From Pachyseris speciosa (taxonomy: Eukaryota; Cnidaria; Anthozoa; Scleractinia; Pachyseridae), in contig JAEMWC010000040.1 of NCBI GenBank assembly GCA_016490735.1, positions 1-64,000 on the forward strand: DNA of 64,000 nt, written 5' to 3'. Below the pieces are notes generated by a model, which was not told the DNA's origin, ran no database searches, and saw only the letters and a list, made by a program, of their open reading frames with translations. This document shows, one piece after another, positions 10,391-20,489 of the stretch. Both the position numbers and the translations under genes were made by a program. Position 1 is the first letter of the stretch; each line of letters opens with the position of its first letter.

Positions 10391-10405
10391 TGTTTTATAT
10401 GTTCA

Positions 10406-11402
10406 ATGGAAAGGCGCCTTTCAAAAATTTTCTACAACCCGAAAGGTTATTGGAAAGGGTTTGCCGCCGTGAAAAAACTGGCGCAAGCCGCAAAAGTTTC
10501 GGAAACTGTGTAAACAGTGGTTGCAAAAGTTGGCGCTTTGGCAGATCTTTCTTCCCGCGCCGCGGCACGTTCCTTGGCCGACGTTTGACGTGCCAAAACC
10601 CAACGCGGTGCACCAAGCCGACCTGCTCTTCATGCCGCATGACAAGGTGGGGCGCAAGACTTTCAAATACGCGCTGACTGTGGTCGACGTGGCCAGCCCC
10701 TTCAAGGCAGCTGAGCCCCTGACCTCGAAAAATTCTGACGAGGTGGCACGGGCCTTTGAGAAAATTTACAGGCGCGGGCCTCTCAAGTGGCCAAAGATGC
10801 TGCAGGTGGATCCAGGGAGGGAGTTCATGGGAGCTGTTTCCAGAGTCATGGAGAAGCATGGAACGGGCATTCGTCGTGGGCGTGTTGAAGTGCACCGCGA
10901 ACAGGCAATTGTTGAACGCTTCAACCGCACTCTTGCTGAGCGTCTGTTCGAGCACCAGTACGCATCGAAATACGGCTGCCGTAATGGGTGCGGTCTGTTG
11001 CGTGGGCCGCAGGCTTCCGAGGTTTGTTGCCGCTCTCAACAACCAAACCATGCGGCTGGCACACCAAAACCCGCAGATGCGATCCGAAAACAGACTGTTT
11101 TCGCACAAGCAGCAACTCCGTATTTGAGACCTGTTGGTGCGGCCGAAAAACCGCTTCCCGCTGGCGTTGAAGTTCGCTATCTGTTTCAACCTGGGGAGTT
11201 GGAAGGTGGTGTGCGCAGGGCCACAGATCCGGTCTGGTCTTTGCAAACTTCCACGGTGGGCAGGGTCATGGTGAAACCAAACCAACCTGTCATGTATTGG
11301 CTTTCCGACGGACCAAAACGCAGTTTCGTGCGCAAAGAGTTGATGGTTGTCCCGCCCAATACCGAGCTTCCTCCTGCCAAGCCTGGCTGGTGGGGGATGT
11401 GA
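10406..11402 (+). pseudogene. Retrovirus-type integrase of element 1 (DDE)
   Basis: ATG 10406 opens a frame with YNPKGYWKGFAAVKKLAQAA, which ends at a stop near 10513. A shifted frame (10521-11402) then continues LWQIFLPAPRHVPWPTFDVP into the rve core. The catalytic triad is visible: the first Asp in HQADLLFMPHD, the second in LQVDPGREFMG, and Glu in AIVERFNRTLAE, with 34 residues between the second Asp and Glu. The N-terminal helical 'YWKG..A.KKLA.AA' block and the PxFDVP linker are characteristic of Polinton/adintovirus integrases. Frames around 10980-11110 (after LFEHQYASKYG) look shifted. The C-terminal SH3-like part ends VMVKPNQPVMYWLSDGPKRS. It converges tail-to-tail with PolB. Confidence 0.75.
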
Positions 11403-14008
11403 TATTCAATCGGCTCAGTGTGAATGCCGTCCGGCAGCACCCACCGCTTTTCGTAGTACGCGCTCAGGCCCAGCTTCTTCTGCTCGTAAGTCACCACCCG
11501 TCCGTCTCTCATGCGGAAGCCCCTGTTCGTCGCCATGTCCTTTTCCCCTTCCAGTGCCTTTTTGAAACGCTCCCACCTGATGGCGTTTTGCGATCATTCG
11601 ATGGCCCTCGAACTCCAGCTTGAACAACCCTGGGGTGCGGCTGCTCCACTTGTCCCACGTGAGCCACTGCTTCTTTTCCATCTCGAACTGGGCCCTCATC
11701 TCCGGCTTCACAACGTCTTCCAACTTAGCGCCAGAGATCGCTATGTAGTTGCTGTCTGTGCCATCTGGATCAGCTCGAAGTCGCGGCGGTCCACGAACTT
11801 GTCCAGGAAGTCGTGGTAAAACTCAGTATTCGGAGCTTGGCCAGCTGGTACACCGCGATGCCGACCTCGAACGGCCTTCGGATCGAGATCCACGGCTTCT
11901 GGCTTTCCAGCTCGTACGCCTCCCCGATTTCGTCGAGGTCAGAGAAGAAGGCGCTTCGCAAAGCTCGGTCAACGACCTTTTCGTCCTTCGTGTAGATGAC
12001 GTTGGTTTGCCGCTCCAAGGTTTCGATCATCTTCCCATACGCGCTGTTGCCCAACAATATGAACACATCCGCCAAGAGGCTTTGCTCTTGCCTACATCCC
12101 CTGTTCGGCGCGCCACCGTCACATGCTCCACGAACCAGGTGAAAATCTTCTTCGGTTGGTAATCGATTGTTCGGTGAACTGCTGTGATCTCCACTCCGTG
12201 GTCAACGTACCAGCAGGAGGGGGGCCTACACCAACATTTTTTCCGCAGACAGGACCCCACCAACTTTCTCCCATCCACACGGGTTCTGCCGGTGCGCCGC
12301 AGATACTCCAACATGTGCTCCGCCACCGCTTCCGCTGGCACCTGCTTGTTAATGAAGAAGGGGCACATTTCCTCGAACTTGGGGCGCAACGGCCTGGGAA
12401 CTTTCAGATCGACTTCTGCAAAGCCAAACCAAGTACCCTCCTGTAACCTTTGCGTCAGCCTGGGGGCCGATCCGGCCTTCTGCTCTTCGGAGTAATGAAC
12501 CATCTGTTCCTGCCCACAGGGCATGTCCTACAGCATTGTCGACAAATACAACGCGTTGATGTCGTAGCCCAGGATTTTTTGGCAAAGCTTGGGTTCAGCG
12601 ACTGTGTGCGACTGCAGTCGCGTCTCTCCCACTTCATGATGGCGGGTGAACACGAGACTCGGACCCCCGACTACCGCCCATTTCAACATGTCGTAAGCCT
12701 CTTTGTAAGGGCTCCACAGCTTCGCCCCTCGCAGCAGATAGTGAAGACTGACTCCTGGAAATGCTGACAGCGTCTTTCAGAATGTCGATTCCTTTTTCGG
12801 TGTAAAAGGCTCGCATTTTGTCATACGCTTCGAGACGGGGGGCAACATCCAGGTTGTTGTAGTGGCGCAGCCAGTCTGAAAGGTCCGCATCCTTCTTTTC
12901 TTGGAACAGACGGACACACCCTTGCCATTCCTCCCGCGTCAGCGTCCACTCTTCTTTCAGAGTCGAGTACCACTCGGAGTGGTCTGACAAACCTGGATAA
13001 TCAAGCTTGTCTGGGCTGCCAAACCACTCGTACGGAAACCACGACTTCTCAGCTGTGCAACCGTAAGCCTTCACCCACTTATCGTAGCTGGTTCCCTGCC
13101 CCAAATAGTTGATTATGTCAAGAAAGCGAAACTTTGGTGTAAGTAGGAACATTATTTTGTTCGCATCTTTGGCCACTCTCACTTTGTTTGTTGTTTCAGT
13201 AAAGTGCTTCACCAAATGTTCGTTCACAAGATTCAAGTCGTAGCGGCCCGAGTTGAAACCAAGCACGGGCACTTCGTTGCACCACCCGGCAATTTTGGCT
13301 CGTTGCGCTTTGGGCAGCAAGCCGAGGATGTCTGGAATGAAAGCCCTTCTGACTTCCTCCCGAATTCTTTTCCCCGTACTCCTTGGTACTTCGATCGGTT
13401 CTGGCTCCTTGATGAACGGCGAGGCATCTCCAGAGACAAAGGTTGTCTTGAAATGTGTCCAAACACACCATTGGACCGTGACGCCCGCGCGCCAAGGCAT
13501 GCAACCACTCCGGCAGAGGACCTGTTCCCATCAACGGCTGACGGGTGTTTAAGATCTTTACGAAGACATCAGAAGGGGCCTCGAAAACCCACTGTGTGTT
13601 TGGTCTTCTAACCCGGCTCTGAGACAATCTTTCTGCCTCTCTTCGCCGCAGCTAGGCTTTCGCATCAGCACGTCGGTTGATCCAGGGTGAACCCTCTCGC
13701 GGGTTTTCGTAATACAGCATCAGAGAGTCGTCGCTTATGTTTCTCAGCCAATACGAATAAGAGTGCCGAATATAAAAGGCCGCCTCCTCAATCCTATTCA
13801 TAAAGGTTCCTGTCTGATCTCGGCCGAGATCGTTGCTGACTCGCCAGCGAGTGAACAGACGGCCACTTCGAATTTCCACCCCCTCAACCTCTGGATCGCC
13901 AAGCAATGTTGCGAGCAGTGTTTGGTTATTCGTTTGGTGCGCTGTTCTTCCAGCAGGAATGGGGTCAAACTCCGCCACAATTTCTTGCTGTGGAAACGCG
14001 GCTGCCAT
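11400..14008 (-). pseudogene. Protein-primed-type family B DNA polymerase of element 1, multiply frameshifted
   Basis: PolB homology runs 14008 to about 11400 on the minus strand. In order: an N-terminal block with YSYWLRNISDDSLMLYYENP, TGPLPEWLHALARGRHGPMV with LCLWRCLAVHQGARTDRS, an ExoII-like VPVLGFNSGRYDLNLVNEHL, ExoIII-like NNLDVAP, motif A YDINALYLSTM (near 12550), motif B LLGNSAYGKMIE (near 12045), motif C TDSNYIAI (near 11745) and a C-terminal YYEKRWVLPDGIHTEPIEY. Expected length would be about 850-870 residues. Stops or frame changes lie near 13630, 13480, 12640-12780, 12530, 12080, 11770 (within motif C) and 11560. It would have copied the element DNA. It is clearly dead. Confidence 0.8.
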
Positions 14009-14180
14009 GACGCGGGTATATATTAATAAGAAAAATTTTTCGTAATTTTTAATTAATCCTCTTCCGAGGGCCTACTCCACGGGGCCCAACCTCTAAAAGG
14101 GGTGCCCGCTTTCTTTTGGCTCTTTTTGTTCCTTCCTTTTTAACTCTCTCTTCCTTCGGGGTTTGTTTGCGTGCCGGAGA

Positions 14181-14375
14181 AGTATAGGGTGAGTCGATTC
14201 AATACTGGCGAGGTGAGTGCACCACCAACAGGCCCTTGTTTCCCCCAAACAAACCACCCCAATACTCACTTCGACCGGCAGAGAGAAGTGGGTGTTGGGG
14301 GGTTCGTTTGGGGGAAACAAGGGTCTGTGGGTGGTGCACGAAGCGAGCCTGTATTGAATCGACTCACCCTATACT
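14181..14375. repeat. 195-bp near-perfect hairpin at the PolB end of element 1
   Basis: The left arm starts AGTATAGGGTGAGTCGATTC (14181) and the right arm ends GAATCGACTCACCCTATACT (14375). The arms (about 90 bases each) stay complementary through GTGCACCACC and GTTTCCCCCAAAC blocks to a loop of about 12 bases near 14278. The ends are AG...CT, as in Polinton termini. It lies about 170 bases beyond the PolB start, where a terminal inverted repeat would be expected. No clear target duplication flanks it. Confidence 0.85.
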
Positions 14376-14640
14376 ACTCAATGAGAAACAAAAGGAAAAC
14401 CAATGGTGACTTGCAAGCGCATATTTGCCCGCGCTTTGCGCCGGCTACATGAAATTGTTTCGTATTCTGATTGGCTCAGTAAAAAGCATATATATATCAG
14501 TTTCATCACATCAATTGAAAAGCGCTCTATGCGGCTTGTTTCGAACAACTGCGACCTGAATCTTGAGTGTCCGTCACTATGCAACTTGGAATTCTTATCC
14601 TCAGATTTCCCGCATTACAAAAATTGTTAGGTGAAAAGTC
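14376..14640. repeat. Dispersed repeat copy, related to 48770-48990
   Basis: Phrases such as CGCATATTTGCCCGCGCTTT, GGCTACATGAAATTGTTTCG and TCTGATTGGCTCA recur with small changes at 48840-48905, and CAATTGAAAAGCG recurs at 48972. Short ORFs over both copies (for example 14403-14630) are therefore repeat-derived, not genes. Confidence 0.6.
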
Positions 14641-14819
14641 GAAAGACCTTTACCTCCTGTTGCATTTGATATTCACCAGGGATGAGTTGCTCGAAGCATG
14701 GTTAGCGCTAACCATTAAGATGTATTAAAACCTATAGGTTGTCATATTATTTAACCCGGGTTAGCGCCCTTTCGTTTTCCTTTGTTTTATTATGTAACGT
14801 TTCTCATTTCCATGTCCGC

Positions 14820-15160
14820 TCCCACCGTAAGCCCAGGCCAAACGGACTCGGAAGTGGACGCGAGTTGAAAACTTGAGTCTAATTGCGACTCCGTTTGGTC
14901 AGGACTTGCGTGCAGTTACGTTGACTTGTGCTAACTTGCGCTCACTGTGGTCGAGATCAAATTTTCACGCAAGTCGACACAAGCTTTTCACCGTTTAGTC
15001 ACCCAACTGAGGTCAACGCAAGTTGAGTGACATCCATTCGATGTTATAGCAACCTAGTAGCCATTGAAATGTTTTTTTTTTTCGACTTTCGTGTACTTGC
15101 GAGGAAACTTGCAAGTTCAGCTTGCGGTTACTTGCGACAACTTAAGTATGTATGTGTGGC
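14820..15160. repeat. ACTTGCG-rich degenerate repeat
   Basis: The words ACTTGCG, CGCAAGT and AACTTGC recur many times on both strands in about 340 bases (for example near 14903, 14932, 14968, 15017 and 15096), giving local hairpin potential. No coding pattern is seen. It is probably a decayed foldback MITE. Confidence 0.4.
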
Positions 15161-15379
15161 GGAGGTAAAGCGCGCAGGTTCCCCTGGGCCCAAAGAACAA
15201 GGTTCAAACACACCCCTTCTCACGAACACATCAACTCTAGCCAAAAAATAACCGTAAAATAAGGACGTATAATAAAAATAAAGACGAAGATATAATGGTA
15301 AAAAAAAAACTCCTTAATAATTTTAACCCTAAGAATACAAGGGAAAAAACTAGCACTAAATTTAGTCCTAAATAGCACG

Positions 15380-15610
15380 TGACTGAAGATAAGCAATGAA
15401 AACGTAAAGCTTGTGGGATGTGGCTGGAGTGACAAGGATACTTCACAAATTAACGTGATCAAGTAAGCCGAAGCCACTCTAAAGGCACTAAGGCCACAAG
15501 GTAGCGGGCATTACCCCTAAATCTACCAAAGCAAAGATTGAGCCCAAGCATTAATAGCCATGAACAGCTTTTTCGGCACGGCATAGCCACAGGGAGCAGA
15601 GGAGTCCTAT
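15380..15610. repeat. Copy of the 254-bp dispersed repeat family
   Basis: It matches the repeat unit at 44953-45520: AAAACGTAAAGCTTGTGGGA, GGCTGGAGTGACAAGGATAC, AAGGTAGCGGGCATTACCCC and AAGATTGAGCCCAAGCATTA all occur in the same order, same strand. The unit is shortened at its 3' end. A minus-strand copy lies at 21415-21660. Confidence 0.8.
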
Positions 15611-16079
15611 TTGACCGAAACTCCAGTTAAATTCACATTAGGCTATTTTCGAATTGTAGAAGAACAAAAGAACCAAGTGGAGGTTGAGGGGAATAATTTG
15701 CATTTTCCTAACTAATTTCAGTAATTTGTCGCACTGAAATTTCATCTGCATAAGGCCGCGCGGCACGTGTTCGAAAGCTGTCATTTCTGTTGCGTGGTTG
15801 ACATGTTCCATAACGTGTTTTTGTGTACCATATTTTAATCTCCGTGGAATTGTATGCAAGGAAATGTATATTTTGTAGAATACACACTTTAGGCTGTTTT
15901 TATACACACTTATGGCTGTTTTTATCCTTTTTCGGGATAATTCTGTGACACGAAAACCGATGGGAAGTCAACTACCTCGGTGACACAACCTCACAAGTTC
16001 AAATTACTAGTTTTCCCAAACTTTGTACTTATTCCATTATTTAGTTATATTTCAGTAGTTCCGTCTTTTAGGATTTGGG
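15611..16079. other. No gene recognised
   Basis: AT-rich sequence with short ORFs that lack conserved motifs. Nothing is supported here apart from a TACACACTTTAGGCTGTTTT / TACACACTTATGGCTGTTTT doublet near 15885-15920. Confidence 0.5.
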
Positions 16080-16990
16080 GGTATTTCCGTCGTTCCGGAT
16101 TTGGGCAGTGTGGGCAGTCGAACGTCTCCCGGTTTCCAGACAACATACCATCAGATGAAGATGTTGGAAGATGGCCTCACTTACGAGTCATTGAATTTCT
16201 AAGCTTGATGACAAGGTAGTGGATATCCTGATCGATAACGACAACCTTGAGGTCCACTGCGTGTTCGAACAATGATGCAGTACAAGGTTCGTAGCCCGTT
16301 CGCTTTTAGGATAGACACGCATTGTCCTATGGATCGTCGAAACACAGCTCAGAGGAGCACGTTTCCAGAAAGACCCATCCATTTCTGAGACATCGAGGAA
16401 TAATTATTACATCACAGACGACCATTTTAGGATGGTTCACGATGACAAGTTGATGTTACTGGCATTACCACTGTGGTACTTGCCTCGTCACCCGGTTTTT
16501 CATCCCCATAAGCCGAGGAAAGTAAGAGTTACCTTTGACTGTGCAGCGAGATTTGGCGATACATCCGTCTTTGAATTATCAACTCCTCCAAAGGCCCGAT
16601 GTAACGAATAATCTTGCAGGTGTCCTTTTTCAGCTTCTGACAAGGACCCGTGACGTTGATGTCGGATTTAGAACAAACGTTCCAACGGGTGCTTGTTGCA
16701 CCGGATGAGTGTCAGGCCTACGCTTTCTTTGGTGGAAAAACAGCAACTCGTCTAACGACCTCGTCGACAATCAGATGCTGGTTAATCTGTTTAATATTAA
16801 GATAATATTTATTGACTTACATTGCGCAAATATCAATTACAGATTTCCATCTGCGTATTACAAACAAATTCTACATCACATGTTGTGCCAGTTATGCACT
16901 CTGGAGGACAGCACATGACCATCAAAGTGCGTTTGATGTCCAGACGATTGACACAGTGAACCGCAACTCAGTATGTCGATCAAATCAATT
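16080..16990 (+). pseudogene. BEL/Pao retrotransposon pol fragment (peptidase/RT region)
   Basis: Broken plus-strand frames give BEL/Pao pol blocks: a VGRWPHLRVIEFLSLMTR segment near 16160 and a GLRFLWWKNSNSSNDLVDNQ block at 16712-16770, followed by degraded 'CAN.ALRRTAHDHQS' and 'IDTVNRNS' blocks (16830-16970) that precede the catalytic YVDD position in the family. Several stops and frameshifts occur. A near-identical segment occurs inverted at 20331-20122. A SINE interrupts the region directly downstream. Confidence 0.65.
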
Positions 16991-17079
16991 TATTTAAACT
17001 CGATAGCGTGAGGAGTGGTTGCCCAATCTCCGGAGCCGTGGGTTCATGTATTAAACGTTCGAGCATTCCGGATCGAATT

Positions 17080-17123
17080 GGAATTTTTTCAGGAGAGGGG
17101 AAAACCGGAGTATCCGGAGAAAT

Positions 17124-17160
<37 letters not shown>

Positions 17161-17252
17161 AACCCACATGACGTCGAGTCCGGGATTCGAACCCGGGCCA
17201 CATTAGTGGAAGGCGAGTGCTCTCACCACTGCGCCATCCCTGCTCCCCTGAT
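17080..17252 (-). mobile_element. tRNA-derived SINE, Gly-like head
   Basis: Reading the minus strand from 17252: a GGCGCAGTGGTGAGAGCACT A-box, a GTTCGAATCCCGG B-box-like segment, then ACTCCGGTTTTCCCCTCTCC in the body. The same head and body occur on the plus strand at 43415-43600. The head resembles a tRNA-Gly gene but has a SINE body, so it is not a functional tRNA gene. It is inserted within the BEL/Pao fragment. Confidence 0.75.
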
Positions 17253-17735
17253 GACCGCCTGAAAGTGGCTAGTGCGGTAATGGATAGATTTGCTTTTCAA
17301 AAGTGGGTTTCATCTCATGAAGTGGATAAGAAACTGCCGAGAATTCCTTGAGTCTATAGGGGCATTCGTGCTTACGTCATTGTTTACATTTTTGCTTATT
17401 TGCATACGGCTTTGCTTACAGAGGGAAACATATTAGATGTGATTTGACTCCAGGCAACTAAAGAGCTAGTGAAATTTAATACATTGTGGATTTCTTAGCT
17501 CTTTAGGTGTAGTATTCAAGGAGATATTGTTGTTCCAAAAACTGCAAAATTTCTGGGTGGCCAAAGCACTAATGAGCTCATACATTCTTTGCAAAATTTT
17601 GAGTTTTTAAACCCGCGTTGCACAAAAAGTATTCAATACATGAGGCTCATATTCATATTTGGCAGAGTTATTCATACTATGACCTTTAAATATTCAGAAC
17701 TGATTTATTTGTAGCTCCATCAGAAACTGGATTGT
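17253..17735. other. No gene recognised
   Basis: AT-rich spacer between the SINE and the next BEL/Pao block. Short BEL-like text near 17290-17330 may be retrotransposon DNA, but no clean motif can be supported. Confidence 0.4.
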
Positions 17736-18170
17736 TCATGTTAATGAGGCAAATATTGTAAACAAGGATTCCCCTATACCGGCTTCAGAGCGCGAGCCGT
17801 CTATGATGAGCCTGGATCTTGATGACTTGCCCATTAATCGAGCCTTAGATACCCTGTGGGATGTCGAGAAGGACACGTTAAACTTTCCAATCTCCGAGAA
17901 AGAAGTCCCAGATACTGTCCTTGGTATCTGGCTTGTACGATCCCTTAGGCTTCGCTGCTCCACTTGTATTACCCTCCAAGATTCTCCTCCAAGATTTGTG
18001 CAAGACTTCGGCTAGAACAACGAAAGTCCCCATGAAAATCTAACGGGATGGCCCGGCTGAGTTGAGAATCCTCCGAAACTGAAGCTTGTTTGCTAACCCG
18101 CACTGTCTGATGCCTCGAGGATTTGACGAAATTCGTAATGTCTACCTTCACCACTATATTGAAGCATCGG
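17736..18170 (+). pseudogene. BEL/Pao retrotransposon fragment (peptidase A17-type region)
   Basis: The frame 17803-18015 encodes MMSLDLDDLPINRALDTLWD and [20 protein letters not shown]. This matches the 'LDLDDLPV.RALGV.WD...D.F.F' signature that follows the RT of BEL/Pao elements. The same block in opposite orientation lies at 19968-19687. Homology continues weakly to about 18170 before a SINE fragment. Confidence 0.7.
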
Positions 18171-18337
18171 AGAAAGGATATGGAGCAGCTTCGTATATTC
18201 AGGTAGTGGTCATAGTGGAATACTCCTTGGAAAGTTCACAAGTAGCACCCTTTAAGGCCATGACAATCCTCTGCCAGTGCCTACATTTACTGCTATCATT
18301 AATATTATTACTGAGAATGAACTATATATGAAAATCA

Positions 18338-18481
18338 TATATTTGAACTGCGGATTAAAGAATGAATATGTGAGTGATCATCGTAGTTATGACCAGCACT
18401 TTAACAGTAGTGAAAATAAAACCTGAAAATATTTCAGGCTTGTACGGGAATCGAACCAAGACCTTTGCGATACTGGTGCCA
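18338..18481 (-). mobile_element. tRNA-derived SINE fragment (GGCTTG family)
   Basis: It contains the family tail CATATATTTGAACTGCGGAT, the CTGAAAATATTTCAGGCTTG junction and part of the tRNA-like head (GGTTCGATTCCCG read on the minus strand). The head is truncated at 18481. Longer relatives lie at 19075-19262, 19320-19515 and 45914-46110. Confidence 0.75.
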
Positions 18482-18509
18482 TATTCAATGTTATTTCTAT
18501 TTTTTACCA

Positions 18510-18590
18510 CCGACCGGTTAGCTCAGTGGTAGAGCACCGGTCTAGCGTGCGCGAGGTCGGTGGTTCAAACCCCGGTCGGACCAACACTCA
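18510..18590 (+). mobile_element. tRNA-like SINE head (Ala-like)
   Basis: GGTTAGCTCAGTGGTAGAGC is an A-box and GGTGGTTCAAACCCC a B-box-like segment. The putative anticodon loop CTAGCGT would read AGC, but the anticodon stem and T-stem do not pair well. A SINE head or tRNA pseudogene is therefore more likely than a functional tRNA. Confidence 0.55.
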
Positions 18591-18599
18591 GGGTCTTTA

Positions 18600-18850
18600 A
18601 ATAATTGAGGAGATAGTGCTGCCTTTGTAATAACATCTGCAAATGGTTGGACTTTCTAGTCTTCTCGGATAAGGACGATAAACCGTAGGCCCCGTCTCAC
18701 AACTCTTCATAATTGATTCTGTGGGAACCCACACACTGTTCGAAAAGAGTAGGGGACGTAGTTCCCGGTGTGATGGTCTCTCTCTCTCTCTCTCTCTGAT
18801 GATTAAATGCTCGGAGATATTAGCTGCACAAGCTACTCTAAAATCCGAGG
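18600..18850 (-). repeat. Dispersed repeat shared with 38450-38700
   Basis: Read on the minus strand, ACGTCCCCTACTCTTTTCGA then ACAGTGTGTGGGTTCCCAC parallels ACGTCCCCTTCTCTTTTCAA and ACAGTGGTGTGGGTTC at 38598-38635. A short (TC)n tract at 18778-18797 corresponds to the (GA)n tract at 38659-38671. It is probably a SINE or LINE 3' region. Confidence 0.6.
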
Positions 18851-18854
18851 GTAA

Positions 18855-18931
18855 ATGTATGTATGTATACATACATTGAAAATCATATATACATCATACA
18901 TCATATATACATTGAAAATCATATACATACA

Positions 18932-18962
<31 letters not shown>

Positions 18963-19073
18963 GTATGCACGCATACACGCATACATACGCATACGCACGC
19001 ACGCATGCATGCATGCATGCATGTACGTACGCACGCATGTATGTATGTATGTATGTATGTATGTATGTATATG
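18855..19073. repeat. Compound CATA/CATG/GTAT microsatellite
   Basis: TGTATGTATA and CATACATTGAAAATCATATA units pass into (ACAT)n, then CATACGCACGCATG-type units and (GTAT)n. Predicted His/Tyr/Cys-rich peptides on both strands are artefacts of the repeat. Confidence 0.9.
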
Positions 19074-19262
19074 AAAATCATATATTTGAACTGCGGAATA
19101 AAGAAATGAATTTAATATGTGAATGATCATCCCAGTTCTGAACACTACTTATGCATAGTGAAAATAAAGCCTGAAATAGCTTCAGGCTTGTACGGAATTC
19201 GAACCCACGACCTCTGCGATACCGGTGCAATGCTCTACCAACTGAGCTAGAAAGCCATCTGG
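19070..19262 (-). mobile_element. tRNA-derived SINE (GGCTTG family), nearly complete
   Basis: On the minus strand the head reads ATGGCTTTCTAGCTCAGTTG, then GGTAGAGCATTGCACCGGTA, a GTGGGTTCGAATTCCG B-box, the CTGAAGCTATTTCAGGC junction and a body ending with the 'GCGGAATAAAG ... CATATATTTGAACTG' tail. It abuts the microsatellite on its left. Confidence 0.8.
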
Positions 19263-19319
19263 GAGCTGGTCGCTTGGTTGGTTCGTAATATACCAGTGAG
19301 TGATGAATAATGAGAATGA

Positions 19320-19515
19320 ATATATGATATCATATATTTGAACTGAGGAATAAAGAAATGAATTTAATATGTGAAGATCATCGCAGTTATGACACTACTT
19401 TAATATGCTGTAGTGAAAATAAAGCCTGAAAAAACGTCAGGCGTGTACGGGATTCGAACCCACGACGACCTCTGGGCAGTGCTCTACCAACTGAGCTAGA
19501 AAGCCATCTGGGAGC
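19320..19515 (-). mobile_element. tRNA-derived SINE (GGCTTG family), second tandem copy
   Basis: Same order as the copy at 19070-19262, with the same orientation and flanking AGCCATCTGGGAGCTGG. The head has a deletion in the anticodon region (CGACGACCTCTGGGCAG), so no tRNA structure is possible. Confidence 0.8.
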
Positions 19516-19686
19516 TGGCCAATTGGTTGGTTCGTAATATACCCGTGTAATATCCCCATTATTTTTATATAAATATGTAAGTAAGACTTTGCACTTTTTC
19601 TTTCCCTATTCATGTAATTTTATGTAAATATCTACGCCAGTCATTGCACGTGGCAGTGACCAACTCGAAAGCCTAAGCTAATTGGG

Positions 19687-20460
19687 TCACTGCGCACATT
19701 TTACCTTCCACCATTTATGTAATTTGTTGTTCTTCCTTTTCCGTTCATGGGGAGCTGAAGTCTTACTTGCACAAATCTTGGAGGCGCATCTTGGATGGTC
19801 ATACAAGTGGTTTTGACAAAGCCTAACGGATCGTATAAACCAGATACCAAAGACAGAATCTGGGACTTCTCTCATGAAGATTGGAAAGCTTAACGTGTCC
19901 TTCTTGACATCCCACGGGATACCTAAGGCTCGATCAATGGGCAAGTCATCAAGATCCAGGCTCATCACAGACGGCTCGCGCTCCGAAGTCGGTTTGACTC
20001 AAGGACTTCTTAGCAGTTGCTTATCCACTTCGTGAGATGAAACCCGCTATTGGAAAGCAAATCTGTCAATTACCGCACTAGCCTCTTATCTTCATGAACA
20101 ATGGCGACCGATTTCAGGCAATCATCGACGTACTGAGTTGCGGTTCACTGTGTCAATCGCTTGGCCATGGACGGTAAACACACTTTGATGGTCATGTGCC
20201 ATCCTCCTGAGTGCATAATTGGCACAACATAGCGATGATGTGGCACCAAACAGATGAACCAACATCTGATTGTCGACGAGGTCGTTAGACGGGTTGCTAT
20301 TTTTCCACCAAAGAAAGCGTAGGCCTGACAATCATCTAGTGCAACAAGCAGCTGGATGGAACATTTGCTCTAAATCCGACATCAGCGCCACGGGTCCTTG
20401 CCAGAACCTAAATACAACACCTGCAACAGTATTCGTTAGATCGGGCCCTTGTTAGATTTT
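19687..20460 (-). pseudogene. BEL/Pao fragment, inverted relative to 16080-18170
   Basis: Minus-strand frames encode SGLRFLWWKNSNPSNDLVDN, MLVHLFGATSSLCCANYALR and AHDHQSVFTVHGQAIDTVNR (20331-20122), then MSLDLDDLPIDRALGIPWD (19968-19900). These are the same RT and post-RT blocks as the plus-strand copy but in inverted orientation, with a gap near 19990-20110. Stops prevent expression. Confidence 0.7.
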
Positions 20461-20489
20461 GGGTCAAAAGTTGTTACATTTCCATTAGT

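Larger units (their letters stand above)
2480..14375. mobile_element. Element 1: old GC-rich Polinton/adintovirus-like element
   Basis: The interval holds the gene set of a Maverick/Polinton or adintovirus-like element: core pX-like, capsid-like, second structural, two fibres, conserved small gene, integrase and PolB. Its coding DNA is clearly richer in G and C than the AT-rich flanks, which sets its limits at about 2480 and 14100-14375. No adenain protease or packaging ATPase was found, and no left terminal repeat matching the right hairpin was seen near 2400-2500, so the left end is probably truncated against the LINE. Every gene carries frame breaks. Confidence 0.75.

Noticed and set aside
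10395..11285. 296-codon minus-strand ORF opposite the integrase
   Set aside because: Antisense shadow of the integrase, which has clear catalytic motifs on the plus strand.
18512..18584. tRNA-Ala gene
   Set aside because: Anticodon stem and T-stem pair poorly; best read as a SINE head or tRNA pseudogene.
18833..19145. Cys/His/Tyr/Met-rich ORFs on both strands
   Set aside because: They are translations of CATA/CATG/GTAT microsatellites.
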